Positions 1 through 7,953 of a stretch of DNA of 64,000 nt are shown piece after piece. The stretch's first letter is position 1. Every line of letters begins with the position of its first letter. The notes beneath the pieces are model-generated. The model did not search any database. It was given only the letters and a program-made list of their open reading frames with translations, and had not been told where the DNA came from. The position numbers were made by a program, and so were the translations under genes. Source of the DNA: JACDHG01 sp963815295 (GTDB lineage Bacteria > Actinomycetota > Actinomycetes > Propionibacteriales > Nocardioidaceae); assembly GCA_963815295.1 (NCBI GenBank), contig CAWFFZ010000008.1, positions 124,001-188,000 of the forward strand, given 5' to 3'.

Positions 1-629
1 TCGGTGCGCAGGGACGGGTCAGGGCTCAGCCCCGACAAGCCGTGCCAGGCCAGGTTGACGAGATGCGCCGCCACTACTTCCTTGCCGGGCTTGCGGGCGT
101 CGAGCCACCACTGGCCGGTCGTGCCCACCATGCCGACCAGCATCTGGGCGTACATCGGTGCGAACTCCGCGTCGAAGCCGCGGGATCGGAACTCTGCCTC
201 GAGGATGTACTCAACCCGGGTCGCTATGTCGCCGATGATCGAGACGAACGAGCCGGACTCCGACCCGATCGGCGAGTCGCGGACAAGGATTCGAAAGCCA
301 TCTGAGGACTGCTCGATGTAGTCGAGCAGGGCGAAGGCCGCCTGCTCCAGCTGGTCGCGCGGGTGGTCGGCAGTGAGCGACGAACGCATCATGTCGAGCA
401 GCTGGCGCACCTCGCGGTCGACCACGACGGCATACAGGCCCTCTTTGCCGCCGAAGTGCTCGTAGACGATGGGTTTGGAGACGTCGGCGCGCGCAGAAAT
501 CTCTTCGATCGATGCGCCTTCGAAGCCGCGCTCGGCAAACAGCGAGCGGGAGATATCGATGAGCTGCTCGCGGCGCTCCGCGCTTGTCATGCGTGTTCTC
601 GGCGGGCGTTTGGACTTCCCCTGAGTCAC
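1..629 (-). CDS. TetR-family transcriptional regulator (partial, runs off left edge)
   Basis: About 209 residues are visible and the frame is still open at base 1. The N-terminal part is a typical TetR helix-turn-helix: TSAERREQLIDISRSLFAERG, then ISARADVSKPIVYEHFGGKEGLY, about residues 15-60 (both strings are split here for display). The C-terminal ligand domain carries the WW and WHGL motifs. The GTG at 629 is preferred over the ATG at 590 because family members usually carry a basic RPRTRM lead-in before the HTH; neither start has a strong ribosome site. The gene lies 30 bp downstream of the desaturase on the same strand, so the two probably share a transcript. The inverted repeat at 1670-1698 is a good candidate operator, which suggests lipid-responsive autoregulation (inference). 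In M. tuberculosis a TetR gene (Rv1019) lies in the equivalent position. Confidence 0.85.
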   Translation of the reverse strand, partial: MTQGKSKRPPRTRMTSAERREQLIDISRSLFAERGFEGASIEEISARADVSKPIVYEHFGGKEGLYAVVVDREVRQLLDMMRSSLTADHPRDQLEQAAFALLDYIEQSSDGFRILVRDSPIGSESGSFVSIIGDIATRVEYILEAEFRSRGFDAEFAPMYAQMLVGMVGTTGQWWLDARKPGKEVVAAHLVNLAWHGLSGLSPDPSLRT

Positions 630-659
630 CTGCACATCATCGCAGTCCCGTATGTCGTC

Positions 660-1637
660 TCAGGCGGTTTCGGCGCGGACGCGCTTCTGGTCGAGGCGTT
701 CCTGAACCGGCCAGCGCACCGCGGAGATCCAACCGGCCTTCTCGAGCAGCCAGATGATGCGTGCCGAGCTGTCGAGCTGGCCGCGCATCACGCCGTGACG
801 GGCGCACGTCGGGTCGCTGTGGTGGAGGTTGTGCCAGGACTCGCCCATCGACGGGATCGCAAGCCACCAGACGTTTCCCGACTTGTCGCGTGACTTGAAC
901 GGTCGGTCGCCCACGGCATGGCAGATCGAGTTGATCGACCAGGTGACGTGGTGCAGGACACCGACCCGCACGAGAGAGGCCCAGAAGAACGCGGTGAACG
1001 CGCCCTGCCAGGACATGGTCCACAGACCGCCGGCTACCGCCGGAAGGACGAGTGACGCGATAACGAACCAGGGGAACATCCGCGAGATCTTCACGATGTC
1101 GCGGTCCTTCAGCAGATCCGGCGCGTACTGGCGCTGCGAGGTCTGCTCCGTGTCGAACAGCCATCCCATATGGGCGTAGAAGAGGCCCTTGACGAGGGCC
1201 GGCACGGTCTCGCCGTAGCGCCACGGCGAATGCGGGTCGCCCTCACGGTCGGAGAACTTGTGGTGCTTGCGATGGTCGGCCACCCAGCGGATGACCGGGC
1301 CCTGGATTGCCATCGAACCGGCGATCGCGAGCGCGATCTTGACTCCTCGGTTCGGCTTGAACGACTTGTGGGTGAAATGACGGTGGAAGCCGACCGTGAC
1401 ACCGTGACCCGTGATTGCGTACGCCACGATCGCGATCACGACGTCGCTCCAGCCCAACCAACCGCCCCATGCCACCGGAACTGCGGCGGCGAGCGCGAGG
1501 AAGGGCAAGATGATGAAGATCCCGAGGGTCCACCGCTCGAGGAGAGACTGCTGGTCGCCTCCCAGGGTGCCGAGGGCTATCTCGGCGGCATCGGCAGTCT
1601 GGGTTTGGGGCGGGGCTACGGCGGTGGCTGGCGTCAT
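660..1637 (-). CDS. Membrane acyl-CoA / fatty-acid delta-9 desaturase
   Basis: This 325-residue integral membrane enzyme probably introduces a cis double bond into acyl-CoA, using a di-iron centre, O2 and an external electron donor. The three histidine boxes of the stearoyl-CoA-desaturase family are intact: HRHFTH at 85-90, HRKHH at 122-126 and HNLHH at 269-273. Hydrophobic stretches near 39-58, 64-80, 100-115 and 188-232 fit the four-helix topology. The length matches actinobacterial DesA3-type enzymes. No dedicated reductase is adjacent, so the electron donor must be encoded elsewhere. The gene is followed after 30 bp by the TetR regulator and preceded by a palindromic operator, so expression is probably tuned to membrane lipid state. 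Substrate chain length cannot be read from the sequence. Confidence 0.93.
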   Translation of the reverse strand: MTPATAVAPPQTQTADAAEIALGTLGGDQQSLLERWTLGIFIILPFLALAAAVPVAWGGWLGWSDVVIAIVAYAITGHGVTVGFHRHFTHKSFKPNRGVKIALAIAGSMAIQGPVIRWVADHRKHHKFSDREGDPHSPWRYGETVPALVKGLFYAHMGWLFDTEQTSQRQYAPDLLKDRDIVKISRMFPWFVIASLVLPAVAGGLWTMSWQGAFTAFFWASLVRVGVLHHVTWSINSICHAVGDRPFKSRDKSGNVWWLAIPSMGESWHNLHHSDPTCARHGVMRGQLDSSARIIWLLEKAGWISAVRWPVQERLDQKRVRAETA

Positions 1638-1669
1638 TCGAGGTCGTCCTCAGGGTGGAAAACACGTAC

Positions 1670-1698
1670 TTACGCAACCGTAACCTACGGTGGCGTAA
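1670..1698. promoter_or_regulatory. Inverted-repeat operator upstream of the desaturase-TetR pair
   Basis: The left arm TTACGCAACCGTA (1670-1682) and right arm TACGGTGGCGTAA (1686-1698) pair at 12 of 13 positions around a 3-base centre. The repeat sits 33 bp upstream of the desaturase start. Its size and symmetry suit a TetR dimer or pair of dimers. The TetR product of the same transcript is the obvious candidate ligand (inference). Confidence 0.7.
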
Positions 1699-1859
1699 CG
1701 TGAAAGTGCTTCTCAGGGACTCCTCAGCCACTTTCGAGGATCTCGAGACCTCGTGCACCGCGATCTGGGTGGTGGTTCCTCGGCGGTCGGGCGACCGCAC
1801 GGCTGTGGCAGACTGACCCCCGACGCAGGGGTGCACCGTCACGGCCGCACGCCACGCAT

Positions 1860-1932
1860 TCCCCTGTGGGGTAACCCGGCAGCCCGCAAGCCTTTGAAGC
1901 TTGAGGTCCTGGATCGAAGCCAGGCAGGGGAG
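1860..1932 (+). tRNA. tRNA-Gln (anticodon UUG)
   Basis: A complete cloverleaf folds by hand. The acceptor TCCCCTG/CAGGGGA has 7 bp. The D arm is GGGT/GCCC with A14, G18G19 and A21 in place. The anticodon stem CAAGC/GCTTG encloses loop CTTTGAA, giving anticodon TTG. The T stem is CCTGG/CCAGG. The discriminator is G1932 and CCA is not encoded. The T loop reads ATCGAAG, so the nearly universal T54 is an A. A tRNA-Gln just upstream of glmU is, as I recall, common in actinobacteria. Confidence 0.85.
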
Positions 1933-1961
1933 CAGACTGAGACACCCGACGAGGAGCACAC

Positions 1962-3431
1962 GTGACAGCAGACCGTCCCGTAGCGGTCATCGTGCTGGCG
2001 GCCGGGGGCGGCACGCGGATGAAGTCCGCGACCCCGAAAGTTCTGCATACCCTGGCCGGACGATCCCTCCTCGGTCATGCGCTCGTCGCAGCCCGCGCGA
2101 CCGAGCCCGCCCATCTCGTCGTCGTCGTACGCCATGAGCGCGACCTCGTAGCCGAGCACGTCGGCGTCGAGGATCCGATGGCCGTCATCGCCGACCAGGA
2201 CGAGATCGCCGGCACCGGCCGCGCCGTTGAGTGCGGGCTCGCGGCTCTCGCCGACGACGTCTCCGGCACCGTCCTCGTCACGATGGGAGATGCCCCGCTG
2301 CTGTCCGGCGACACGTTGCGCGAGCTTGCGGCCGCCCACGCGGCGAGCGGGAGCGCAGTCACCGTCATCACCGCGACCGTCGACGATCCCACCGGATACG
2401 GTCGCATCCTTCGGGCCGACGATGGTGCGGTCCTCGCCAACGTCGAGCACCGGGATGCGACCGACGAGCAGCTCGTCGTCGGCGAGATCAACGCCGGCAT
2501 CTACGCGTTCGACGTCGCAACGCTGCGGTCCGCGCTTGCGCGCGTGGGCACCGACAACTCCCAGGGCGAGAAGTACCTCACCGACGTGCTGGAGATCGTG
2601 GTTGCCGACGGTGGCAAGGTCAGCGCGCACCCGCTCGCTGACGGCTGGCAGATCGAGGGCATCAACGACCGCGCTCAGCTCGCCCGACTCGGAGCCGAGC
2701 TCAACCGTCGAATCGTGCGCCACTGGATGCACGAGGGCGTGACCGTCGTCGACCCGGCAACGACCTGGATCGACATTGACGTCAGCCTCGGGCGCGACGT
2801 GACTATCTACCCCCACACGCAGATCCACGGCGCCAGCACGATCGGCGCCGGTGTCGTGATCGGCCCCGACACGACTCTCACGGACGTCGAGGTCGGCGAC
2901 GGCGCGAGCGTCGTACGAACCCAGGGCACGCTCGCGGTCGTCGGGCCAGGCGCCACCGTCGGACCCTTCGCCTACCTCCGGCCGGGGACCACGCTTGGCG
3001 CGCGCGGCAAGATCGGCACGTTCGTCGAGACCAAGAACGCTCAGATCGCAGCCGACGCCAAGGTCCCGCATCTGACGTACGTCGGCGACGCCGAGATCGG
3101 GGAGGGCACCAACATCGGGGCAGGGACCATCTTCGCCAACTACGACGGCGTCGAGAAGCACCAGACTCGCATCGGTGCCCACGCCAAGACCGGAGCCAAC
3201 AACACCTTCGTGGCGCCGGTCGAGATCGGGGACGGGGCGGTCACCGGCGGCGGGAGCGTGGTCCGGCGAGACGTTCCACCCGGCACCCTTGCCGTGAGCA
3301 CCGGGCCGCAGCGCCACGTCGATGGCTGGGTCGAGCGCAAGCGTCCGGGCACCAAGGCGGCCGAGGCTGCAGCCGCCCACCATGACCAGACGGAGCGCCA
3401 GGCAGCCACCCCCGACGGGAGTGACTCATGA
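1962..3431 (+). CDS. glmU: Bifunctional GlmU: GlcNAc-1-P uridyltransferase / GlcN-1-P acetyltransferase
   Basis: A cytoplasmic enzyme of 489 residues. It makes UDP-N-acetylglucosamine for peptidoglycan: the C-terminal domain acetylates glucosamine-1-phosphate and the N-terminal domain transfers UMP. The pyrophosphorylase signature LAAGGGTRMKS lies at residues 12-22. From about residue 265 the protein shows left-handed beta-helix hexapeptide character (IGAGVVIGPD, VGPFAYLRPGT, IGAGTIFANYDG). The GTG start at 1962 is supported by GAGGAG at 1951-1956. The C-terminal tail (about 455-489) is charged and Ala-rich, a usual actinobacterial extension. The stop overlaps the prs start by 4 bases, so translation is probably coupled. 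This links cell-wall precursor supply with PRPP synthesis in one transcript. Confidence 0.97.
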   Translation: MTADRPVAVIVLAAGGGTRMKSATPKVLHTLAGRSLLGHALVAARATEPAHLVVVVRHERDLVAEHVGVEDPMAVIADQDEIAGTGRAVECGLAALADDVSGTVLVTMGDAPLLSGDTLRELAAAHAASGSAVTVITATVDDPTGYGRILRADDGAVLANVEHRDATDEQLVVGEINAGIYAFDVATLRSALARVGTDNSQGEKYLTDVLEIVVADGGKVSAHPLADGWQIEGINDRAQLARLGAELNRRIVRHWMHEGVTVVDPATTWIDIDVSLGRDVTIYPHTQIHGASTIGAGVVIGPDTTLTDVEVGDGASVVRTQGTLAVVGPGATVGPFAYLRPGTTLGARGKIGTFVETKNAQIAADAKVPHLTYVGDAEIGEGTNIGAGTIFANYDGVEKHQTRIGAHAKTGANNTFVAPVEIGDGAVTGGGSVVRRDVPPGTLAVSTGPQRHVDGWVERKRPGTKAAEAAAAHHDQTERQAATPDGSDS

Positions 3432-4408
3432 CGGGTATGAAGCGGACCACCGAGAAGACCTTGATGCTCTTCTCCGGTCGAGCCCACCTCGATCTCGCCG
3501 AGGAGGTCGCGACGCTGCTCGGGACGAACCTCGTGCCCACGACGCATCGGGAGTTTGCCAACAGCGAGATCTACGTCCGCTACCAGGAGTCGGTCCGCGG
3601 CTCCGACGCCTTCGTGATCCAGAGTCACACAGCCCCGATCAATGAGTGGATCATGGAGCACCTGATCATGGTTGATGCGCTCAAACGAGCCTCTGCCAAG
3701 CGGATCACTGTTGTCATGCCGTTCTATGGCTATGCCCGCCAGGACAAGAAGCATCTGGGGCGGGAGCCCATTTCGGCGCGGCTCATGGCTGACCTCTTCA
3801 AGACCGCCGGGGCGAATCGGCTGATCACGGTCGACCTGCACACCGCCCAGATCCAGGGCTTCTTCGACGGACCCGTCGACCACCTCGCCGCGCTGCCCGT
3901 GCTCACCGATTACGTCTCGAAGAAGTACGGCGGGCAGCGCCTCGCCGTGGTGTCGCCCGACGCCGGGCGCATCAAGGTAGCCGAGCAGTGGTCGTCTCGA
4001 CTCGGTGGCCGACCGCTCGCGTTCATCCACAAGACCCGCGACATCAACAAGCCGAACGAGTCCTTCGCCAGCCGCGTCGTGGGCGAGGTCAGTGGGCGCG
4101 TCTGCGTGCTGGTGGACGACATGATCGACACGGGCGGCACGGTGGTCAAGGCGGCCGACGCGCTGCTGGAGGCGGGCGCATCCGACGTCATCATCGTCGC
4201 CACGCACGCGATTCTGTCGGGTCCGGCCGTCGACAGGTTGAAGAACTGCCGGGCGGGCGAGGTCATCGTCACCAATACCCTGCCGGTCTCCGCTGAGCGG
4301 CAGTTCGACAAGCTGACGACGCTGTCGATCGCGCCGCTCATCAGCGCCGCGATTCGTGAGGTCTTCGAGGACGGGTCTGTGACGTCGCTCTTCGACGGGC
4401 GTGCGTGA
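3428..4408 (+). CDS. prs: Ribose-phosphate pyrophosphokinase (PRPP synthetase)
   Basis: The 326-residue enzyme transfers pyrophosphate from ATP to ribose-5-phosphate, giving PRPP for purine, pyrimidine, His, Trp and NAD synthesis and for decaprenylphosphoryl-arabinose in relatives. The class I features are present: FANSEIYVR near residue 42, the flexible-loop FYGYARQDKK near 98-107, the metal-binding DLHTAQIQGFF near 137, and the PRPP loop VDDMIDTGGTV near 228. The length is standard. It starts inside the end of glmU (ATGA overlap). The 264-bp gap after it marks the end of this transcription unit. Confidence 0.97.
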   Translation: MTGMKRTTEKTLMLFSGRAHLDLAEEVATLLGTNLVPTTHREFANSEIYVRYQESVRGSDAFVIQSHTAPINEWIMEHLIMVDALKRASAKRITVVMPFYGYARQDKKHLGREPISARLMADLFKTAGANRLITVDLHTAQIQGFFDGPVDHLAALPVLTDYVSKKYGGQRLAVVSPDAGRIKVAEQWSSRLGGRPLAFIHKTRDINKPNESFASRVVGEVSGRVCVLVDDMIDTGGTVVKAADALLEAGASDVIIVATHAILSGPAVDRLKNCRAGEVIVTNTLPVSAERQFDKLTTLSIAPLISAAIREVFEDGSVTSLFDGRA

Positions 4409-4672
4409 GCCTGTGCGGCCCCTTCAGCGCTGTTGAACGGATTTCACCTGAGCGGCGATGGCGGCTACGATCGTGGAGTTGCCTCGGCGAGGGAGCGAAG
4501 CACGGTGCCTGTCACCGAGGCTCGCGATCCGGCACTAGCCGGACCTCCGTGATCGACGCGGGTTTCGATTCTGACTCCAGCGACTCGCCTTCCGCGCCTG
4601 GCAGCCACCGAACTTCGACACCACCGTCGTACGACAGCTGACAGAAATCGTTTGCGCTAGGAGATAAGCACC
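4409..4672 (+). promoter_or_regulatory. rplY upstream region / possible leader
   Basis: This 264-bp non-coding stretch precedes rplY. A plausible promoter is TTTCAC (4442-4447), an 18-base spacer and TACGAT (4466-4471). That leaves a leader of roughly 190 bases. Within the leader, CCTCGG and CCGAGG (around 4480-4515) and CCGG-CACTAG-CCGG (around 4530) can pair. I do not recognise a named riboswitch or ribosomal-protein leader. A short forward open frame (4405-4641) is judged not coding. Confidence 0.4.
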
Positions 4673-5401
4673 GTGTCCTCTGAGGTCAAGATCCAGGCCG
4701 AGTCCCGAACCCAGTTCGGCAAGGGTGCTGCTCGGCGCATCCGGCGCGACGACAAGGTGCCAGCCGTCATCTACGGCCACGGCACCGACCCGGTCCACAT
4801 CACCCTTCCGGGCCACGACCTGATGTTGGCACTCAAGACTGCCAACGCCCTGCTGTCCATCGAGCTCAACGGTGACAGCCAGCTGGCGCTGCCGAAGGCC
4901 GTCCAGCGTGACCCGATCCGTGGATTCATCGAGCATGCCGACCTGATCTTGGTGCGCAAGGGTGAGAAGGTCACGGTCGACGTGCAGGTCGTCCTTCTCG
5001 GTGAAGCAGCCCCCGAGACCCTCGTCACGCTCCACCATCAAACGATCCTGCTCGAGGCAGAAGCCACCAACATCCCCGAGTCGGTCGAGGTCGACATCGA
5101 GGGTGTCGGTATCGGCACCCAGATCACGGCTAAGGACCTCACGCTGCCCGCGGGTGCAACGCTCGTCCTCGACGAGGAGGCACTGGTCGTCAACTTCACG
5201 GCCGCCCCCACCGCCGAGGAGCTCGAGGCCGAGCTGGCCGAGGCCGAGGCCGAGGCAGGTATCGAGCACGACCTGTCCGACGAGGAGCTCGAGGCGCAGG
5301 CAGCCACCGAAGCGGCAGAGGGCGACGAGGGCGAAGCTACTGCTGCCGAGGGCGACGAGAGCCATCCGCCCGCCGAGGGCGAGGGCTCGTCCGAGGAGTG
5401 A
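4673..5401 (+). CDS. rplY: 50S ribosomal protein L25 / general stress protein Ctc
   Basis: The product has 242 residues and belongs to the long TL5/CTC form of L25 that binds 5S rRNA. The N-terminal domain (about 1-95) contains the family pattern around RTQFGKGAARRIRRDDKVPA and FIEHADLILV. The beta-barrel C-terminal domain covers roughly 100-185. The last 60 residues are an unusually acidic, Glu/Ala-rich tail, common in actinobacterial L25. The GTG start at 4673 follows AGGAGA at 4661-4666. The stop overlaps the pth GTG by four bases, so L25 and peptidyl-tRNA hydrolase are co-translated, a frequent actinobacterial pair. Confidence 0.95.
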   Translation: MSSEVKIQAESRTQFGKGAARRIRRDDKVPAVIYGHGTDPVHITLPGHDLMLALKTANALLSIELNGDSQLALPKAVQRDPIRGFIEHADLILVRKGEKVTVDVQVVLLGEAAPETLVTLHHQTILLEAEATNIPESVEVDIEGVGIGTQITAKDLTLPAGATLVLDEEALVVNFTAAPTAEELEAELAEAEAEAGIEHDLSDEELEAQAATEAAEGDEGEATAAEGDESHPPAEGEGSSEE

Positions 5402-6027
5402 TCCTCGGGATCGGGCGCGGCAAGAAACGCGAGTCGAGTGCCGTGCCGTACGACGGGTGGGTCGTCGTCGGGCTGGGCAATCCCGGCCCGACGTATGCCG
5501 ACACCCGCCACAACGTCGGCTACCTCGTGGCGGATGCCCTGGCCGAACGCATGGGCGGGCAATGGCGCCCTCACAAATCTGGCCGTGCACTCGCGGTCGA
5601 AGGTCGACTCGCCGGGATCCCCGGGGTGCGAGCCATCCTCGGCCGGATGCGCAGCTACATGAACGAATCCGGCGGCCCCGTCTCGTCCCTGCTCGCCTTC
5701 TACAAGGCCACCCCGCAGCAGCTCATCGTCATACACGACGAGCTGGACATCCCGTATGGCGACCTCCGGGTCAAGTTCGGTGGCGGCGACAACGGGCACA
5801 ACGGGCTCAAGGCGCTGCGCTCCGGCCTGGGAACCGGTGACTACTACCGGATCCGGGTGGGGATCGGCCGGCCGCCCGGGCGGCACGAGGCGGCGGGGTT
5901 TGTCCTGAAGCCCTTCTCCAGCACGGAGCGGCGAGAGCTCGACCTGCATGTGCAGCGAGCGGCTGATGCGGTGGAGTTCCTTGTCGTCGAAGGTCTCGAG
6001 AAGACGCAAAGCACGTTCAACAGCTGA
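5398..6027 (+). CDS. pth: Peptidyl-tRNA hydrolase
   Basis: The 209-residue cytoplasmic esterase releases peptides from peptidyl-tRNAs that fall off the ribosome. The conserved GLGNPGPTYADTRHNVG segment (about 22-38) contains the catalytic histidine and its Asn partner. The family motif HDELDIPYG (about 113-121) supplies the second catalytic acid. The GGGDNGHNGLKAL loop is present near 128. The gene starts with GTG inside the rplY stop. It ends the conserved rplY-pth unit; what follows is an AT-richer spacer and an unrelated sugar-transferase gene. Confidence 0.97.
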   Translation: MILGIGRGKKRESSAVPYDGWVVVGLGNPGPTYADTRHNVGYLVADALAERMGGQWRPHKSGRALAVEGRLAGIPGVRAILGRMRSYMNESGGPVSSLLAFYKATPQQLIVIHDELDIPYGDLRVKFGGGDNGHNGLKALRSGLGTGDYYRIRVGIGRPPGRHEAAGFVLKPFSSTERRELDLHVQRAADAVEFLVVEGLEKTQSTFNS

Positions 6028-6397
6028 CCGGGGTGCGAGGAACGTGTATCAGGGCGCCAGGAACTCGCTCCTTGGTGGTAGGGAGGGGCAGCGAACGGCG
6101 CCGAAACAACGTAACTCTCCGCAAGCGAACAATGACCGATAGTAGCCAGACGGAATTACGCTCCGTATCGAAAAAATTACATTCCGTACAGGCGTGTTTC
6201 GGCTTACCACTAAATCAGTTGAGTTGGGTTCCCACTTCTTCCGTTCCGCTTGCGCCGCGCTCGGCTGACCTGCACGATGGTTATGCGCATCCGGTCTGAA
6301 CTGGTGTTTGCGAGTTCCACGAGGGGGTCGTGGGGGGCCACGTCAACGCGGGACCGAATTGAATACACCTACTTCGCCCTGGGGGGATTGAAGGGAA
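6028..6397. other. Non-coding spacer of 370 bp, locally AT-richer than the surroundings
   Basis: No convincing gene lies here. The first 60 bases hold a weak hairpin (CCAGGA / TCCTTGG near 6058-6077) that could end the rplY-pth transcript. Bases 6100-6240 are markedly AT-richer than the window average, with a run of six A near 6170. Promoter elements for the sugar-transferase gene probably lie in the second half. I tried to fit a GEMM-type (c-di-GMP) fold and could not. The composition change suggests that the spacer arrived together with the following gene. Confidence 0.5.
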
Positions 6398-7909
6398 ATG
6401 CAGCGCCACACTGCTAATGACGTTCACGCCGTAGAAGTTCCATCTGTAGACGAGCAACCTGAGGTGGTTGCCGAACTCTTTGTCGAGGAGATCGACGACC
6501 AGCGAGCCGACCCCACTGACGATCAGGAATTGATCGAGGTCCTCGACGAGCCGAGCGTTCGTCGCCGCAACTCGCTCCGCCGCTATCTCATCCTCTCTGA
6601 CTCTGCCGCCGTGCTGGGAGTCGGCGGCGTCGCAGCCGCCAAGGGTTACTGGGCGGAGCTGGTCGTCATCGCCACGTGGTGGCTCTGGATGACCGTGCGC
6701 CTTGACCGCGAACGCCGCATCAGCGAGTTCCTTGACTTGAGCCATCTCCGGAAACGGCTGGGGGTTTGGGTCGGGATCAGCGCGGTGGTTGGCGTCTTCG
6801 TTGTGGGCTCCCTCCAGAGCGCCAGGTTCGCCATTCTCGCCATTCTCATGCTCTTCGCCATGGCATGTTTGTCGCGTGCCGCATGCCGGTTTGCATGGGT
6901 GCAGCGCCTCCTGAGTTTCCAGTTGCGTGAGTCACTGCTCCTTGTTGGTGAACGGGATGAAGTTGCCCGAACTTTGCGCGAGTGGGTCCGCGTCGACACG
7001 ATCGAGGTCATCGGGGTATGTATTCCCGAGACCGATGACGGCCCCCGAGTTGTCGAGGGGCATCCAGTCCTCGGCTCCGCGCGCGACATCGTTTCGATCT
7101 GTCAGCGCTACCCCGTCGATGCAGTCGCCCTGCACGACGTCGGCGACCTTGGTGGGCGCCGACTTGCGCGGCTTCAATGGGCGCTAGAGCAGAGCAAGAC
7201 GTTCATCAGCCTCATCACTCCGATCGCCAACACCGCCGTACGACGGGTGCACGCACGAGCTGCCGGTCGCCGCTTGATCGTTGATGTCGCCCCCACCACT
7301 CCCTCAGGCGTGGTGGTATTCATTCGCTCCTCACTGGATCGCGTCGCCGCCACGATTCTGCTCGTGCTTGGCTCGCCGATCCTGCTGGCGTCTGCCGTGG
7401 CGATCAAGGTGACCTCCAGAGGCCCGGTGATGTTCCGCCAGGTGCGAGTCAGGGAGAACAACCGCACTTTCCTGATCTATAAGCTCCGCACCATGACCTC
7501 GAACGCCGAGGCGGCACAGGAGGAGCTCGCTGAACGTCATGGCGTCGAACACGGGATATTCAAGGTCCCCGCGGACCCACGGGTGACCAGGGTTGGCCGA
7601 ATCCTCCGCGGATTGTCGATTGACGAACTGCCCCAGCTCCTCAACGTTATGAAGGGTGAGATGGCGCTAGTTGGACCCCGTCCAGCGCAGCCGCACGAGG
7701 TTGCTCGTTATAACGAGATGGAACGGCGGCGGTTGGCTATGAAGCCAGGGCTCACCGGCCTGTGGCAAGTCAGCGGGAGGTCGCACCTGTCCTGGGAGGA
7801 GTCGGTCCGGCTCGACATGGACTATGTAGACAACTGGAGCCCTGGCCTAGACGCGTCGATCGCGCTGGAGACGGTACGTGCGGTGCTCAAGCGCGAGGGA
7901 GCCTACTGA
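6398..7909 (+). CDS. Polyprenyl-phosphate sugar-1-phosphate transferase (WcaJ/WbaP-type)
   Basis: The 503-residue membrane enzyme should start an exopolysaccharide or glycan by moving a sugar-1-phosphate from a nucleotide sugar to undecaprenyl phosphate. Residues 1-50 are acidic and cytosolic. Residues 60-165 hold about four hydrophobic segments. A Rossmann-like middle domain follows (about 185-300). The C-terminal bacterial sugar transferase domain (about 310-503) has RGPVMFRQVRV, YKLRTM, SIDELPQLLNVMKG, LVGPRP and KPGLTGLWQVSGR. AAGGGA lies just upstream of the ATG. No other glycan gene is nearby and the GC content is slightly reduced, so it looks like an isolated insertion in a core locus. 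The sugar cannot be predicted. Confidence 0.93.
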   Translation: MQRHTANDVHAVEVPSVDEQPEVVAELFVEEIDDQRADPTDDQELIEVLDEPSVRRRNSLRRYLILSDSAAVLGVGGVAAAKGYWAELVVIATWWLWMTVRLDRERRISEFLDLSHLRKRLGVWVGISAVVGVFVVGSLQSARFAILAILMLFAMACLSRAACRFAWVQRLLSFQLRESLLLVGERDEVARTLREWVRVDTIEVIGVCIPETDDGPRVVEGHPVLGSARDIVSICQRYPVDAVALHDVGDLGGRRLARLQWALEQSKTFISLITPIANTAVRRVHARAAGRRLIVDVAPTTPSGVVVFIRSSLDRVAATILLVLGSPILLASAVAIKVTSRGPVMFRQVRVRENNRTFLIYKLRTMTSNAEAAQEELAERHGVEHGIFKVPADPRVTRVGRILRGLSIDELPQLLNVMKGEMALVGPRPAQPHEVARYNEMERRRLAMKPGLTGLWQVSGRSHLSWEESVRLDMDYVDNWSPGLDASIALETVRAVLKREGAY

Positions 7910-7953
7910 CAGCCACGGGGGCTGGAGAGCAACCATTGTGGGAGAGTTTCGGC

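Noticed and set aside
1839..3383. Minus-strand open frame of 514 codons opposite glmU
   Set aside because: Shadow of glmU; Gly/Val/Asp-rich repetitive product and overlap with the tRNA-Gln gene.
4405..4641. Short forward frame between prs and rplY
   Set aside because: Ser/Pro-rich product without similarity, no ribosome site, overlaps the promoter candidate.
6100..6397. c-di-GMP riboswitch before the sugar-transferase gene
   Set aside because: The conserved core sequence and two-helix arrangement could not be found.
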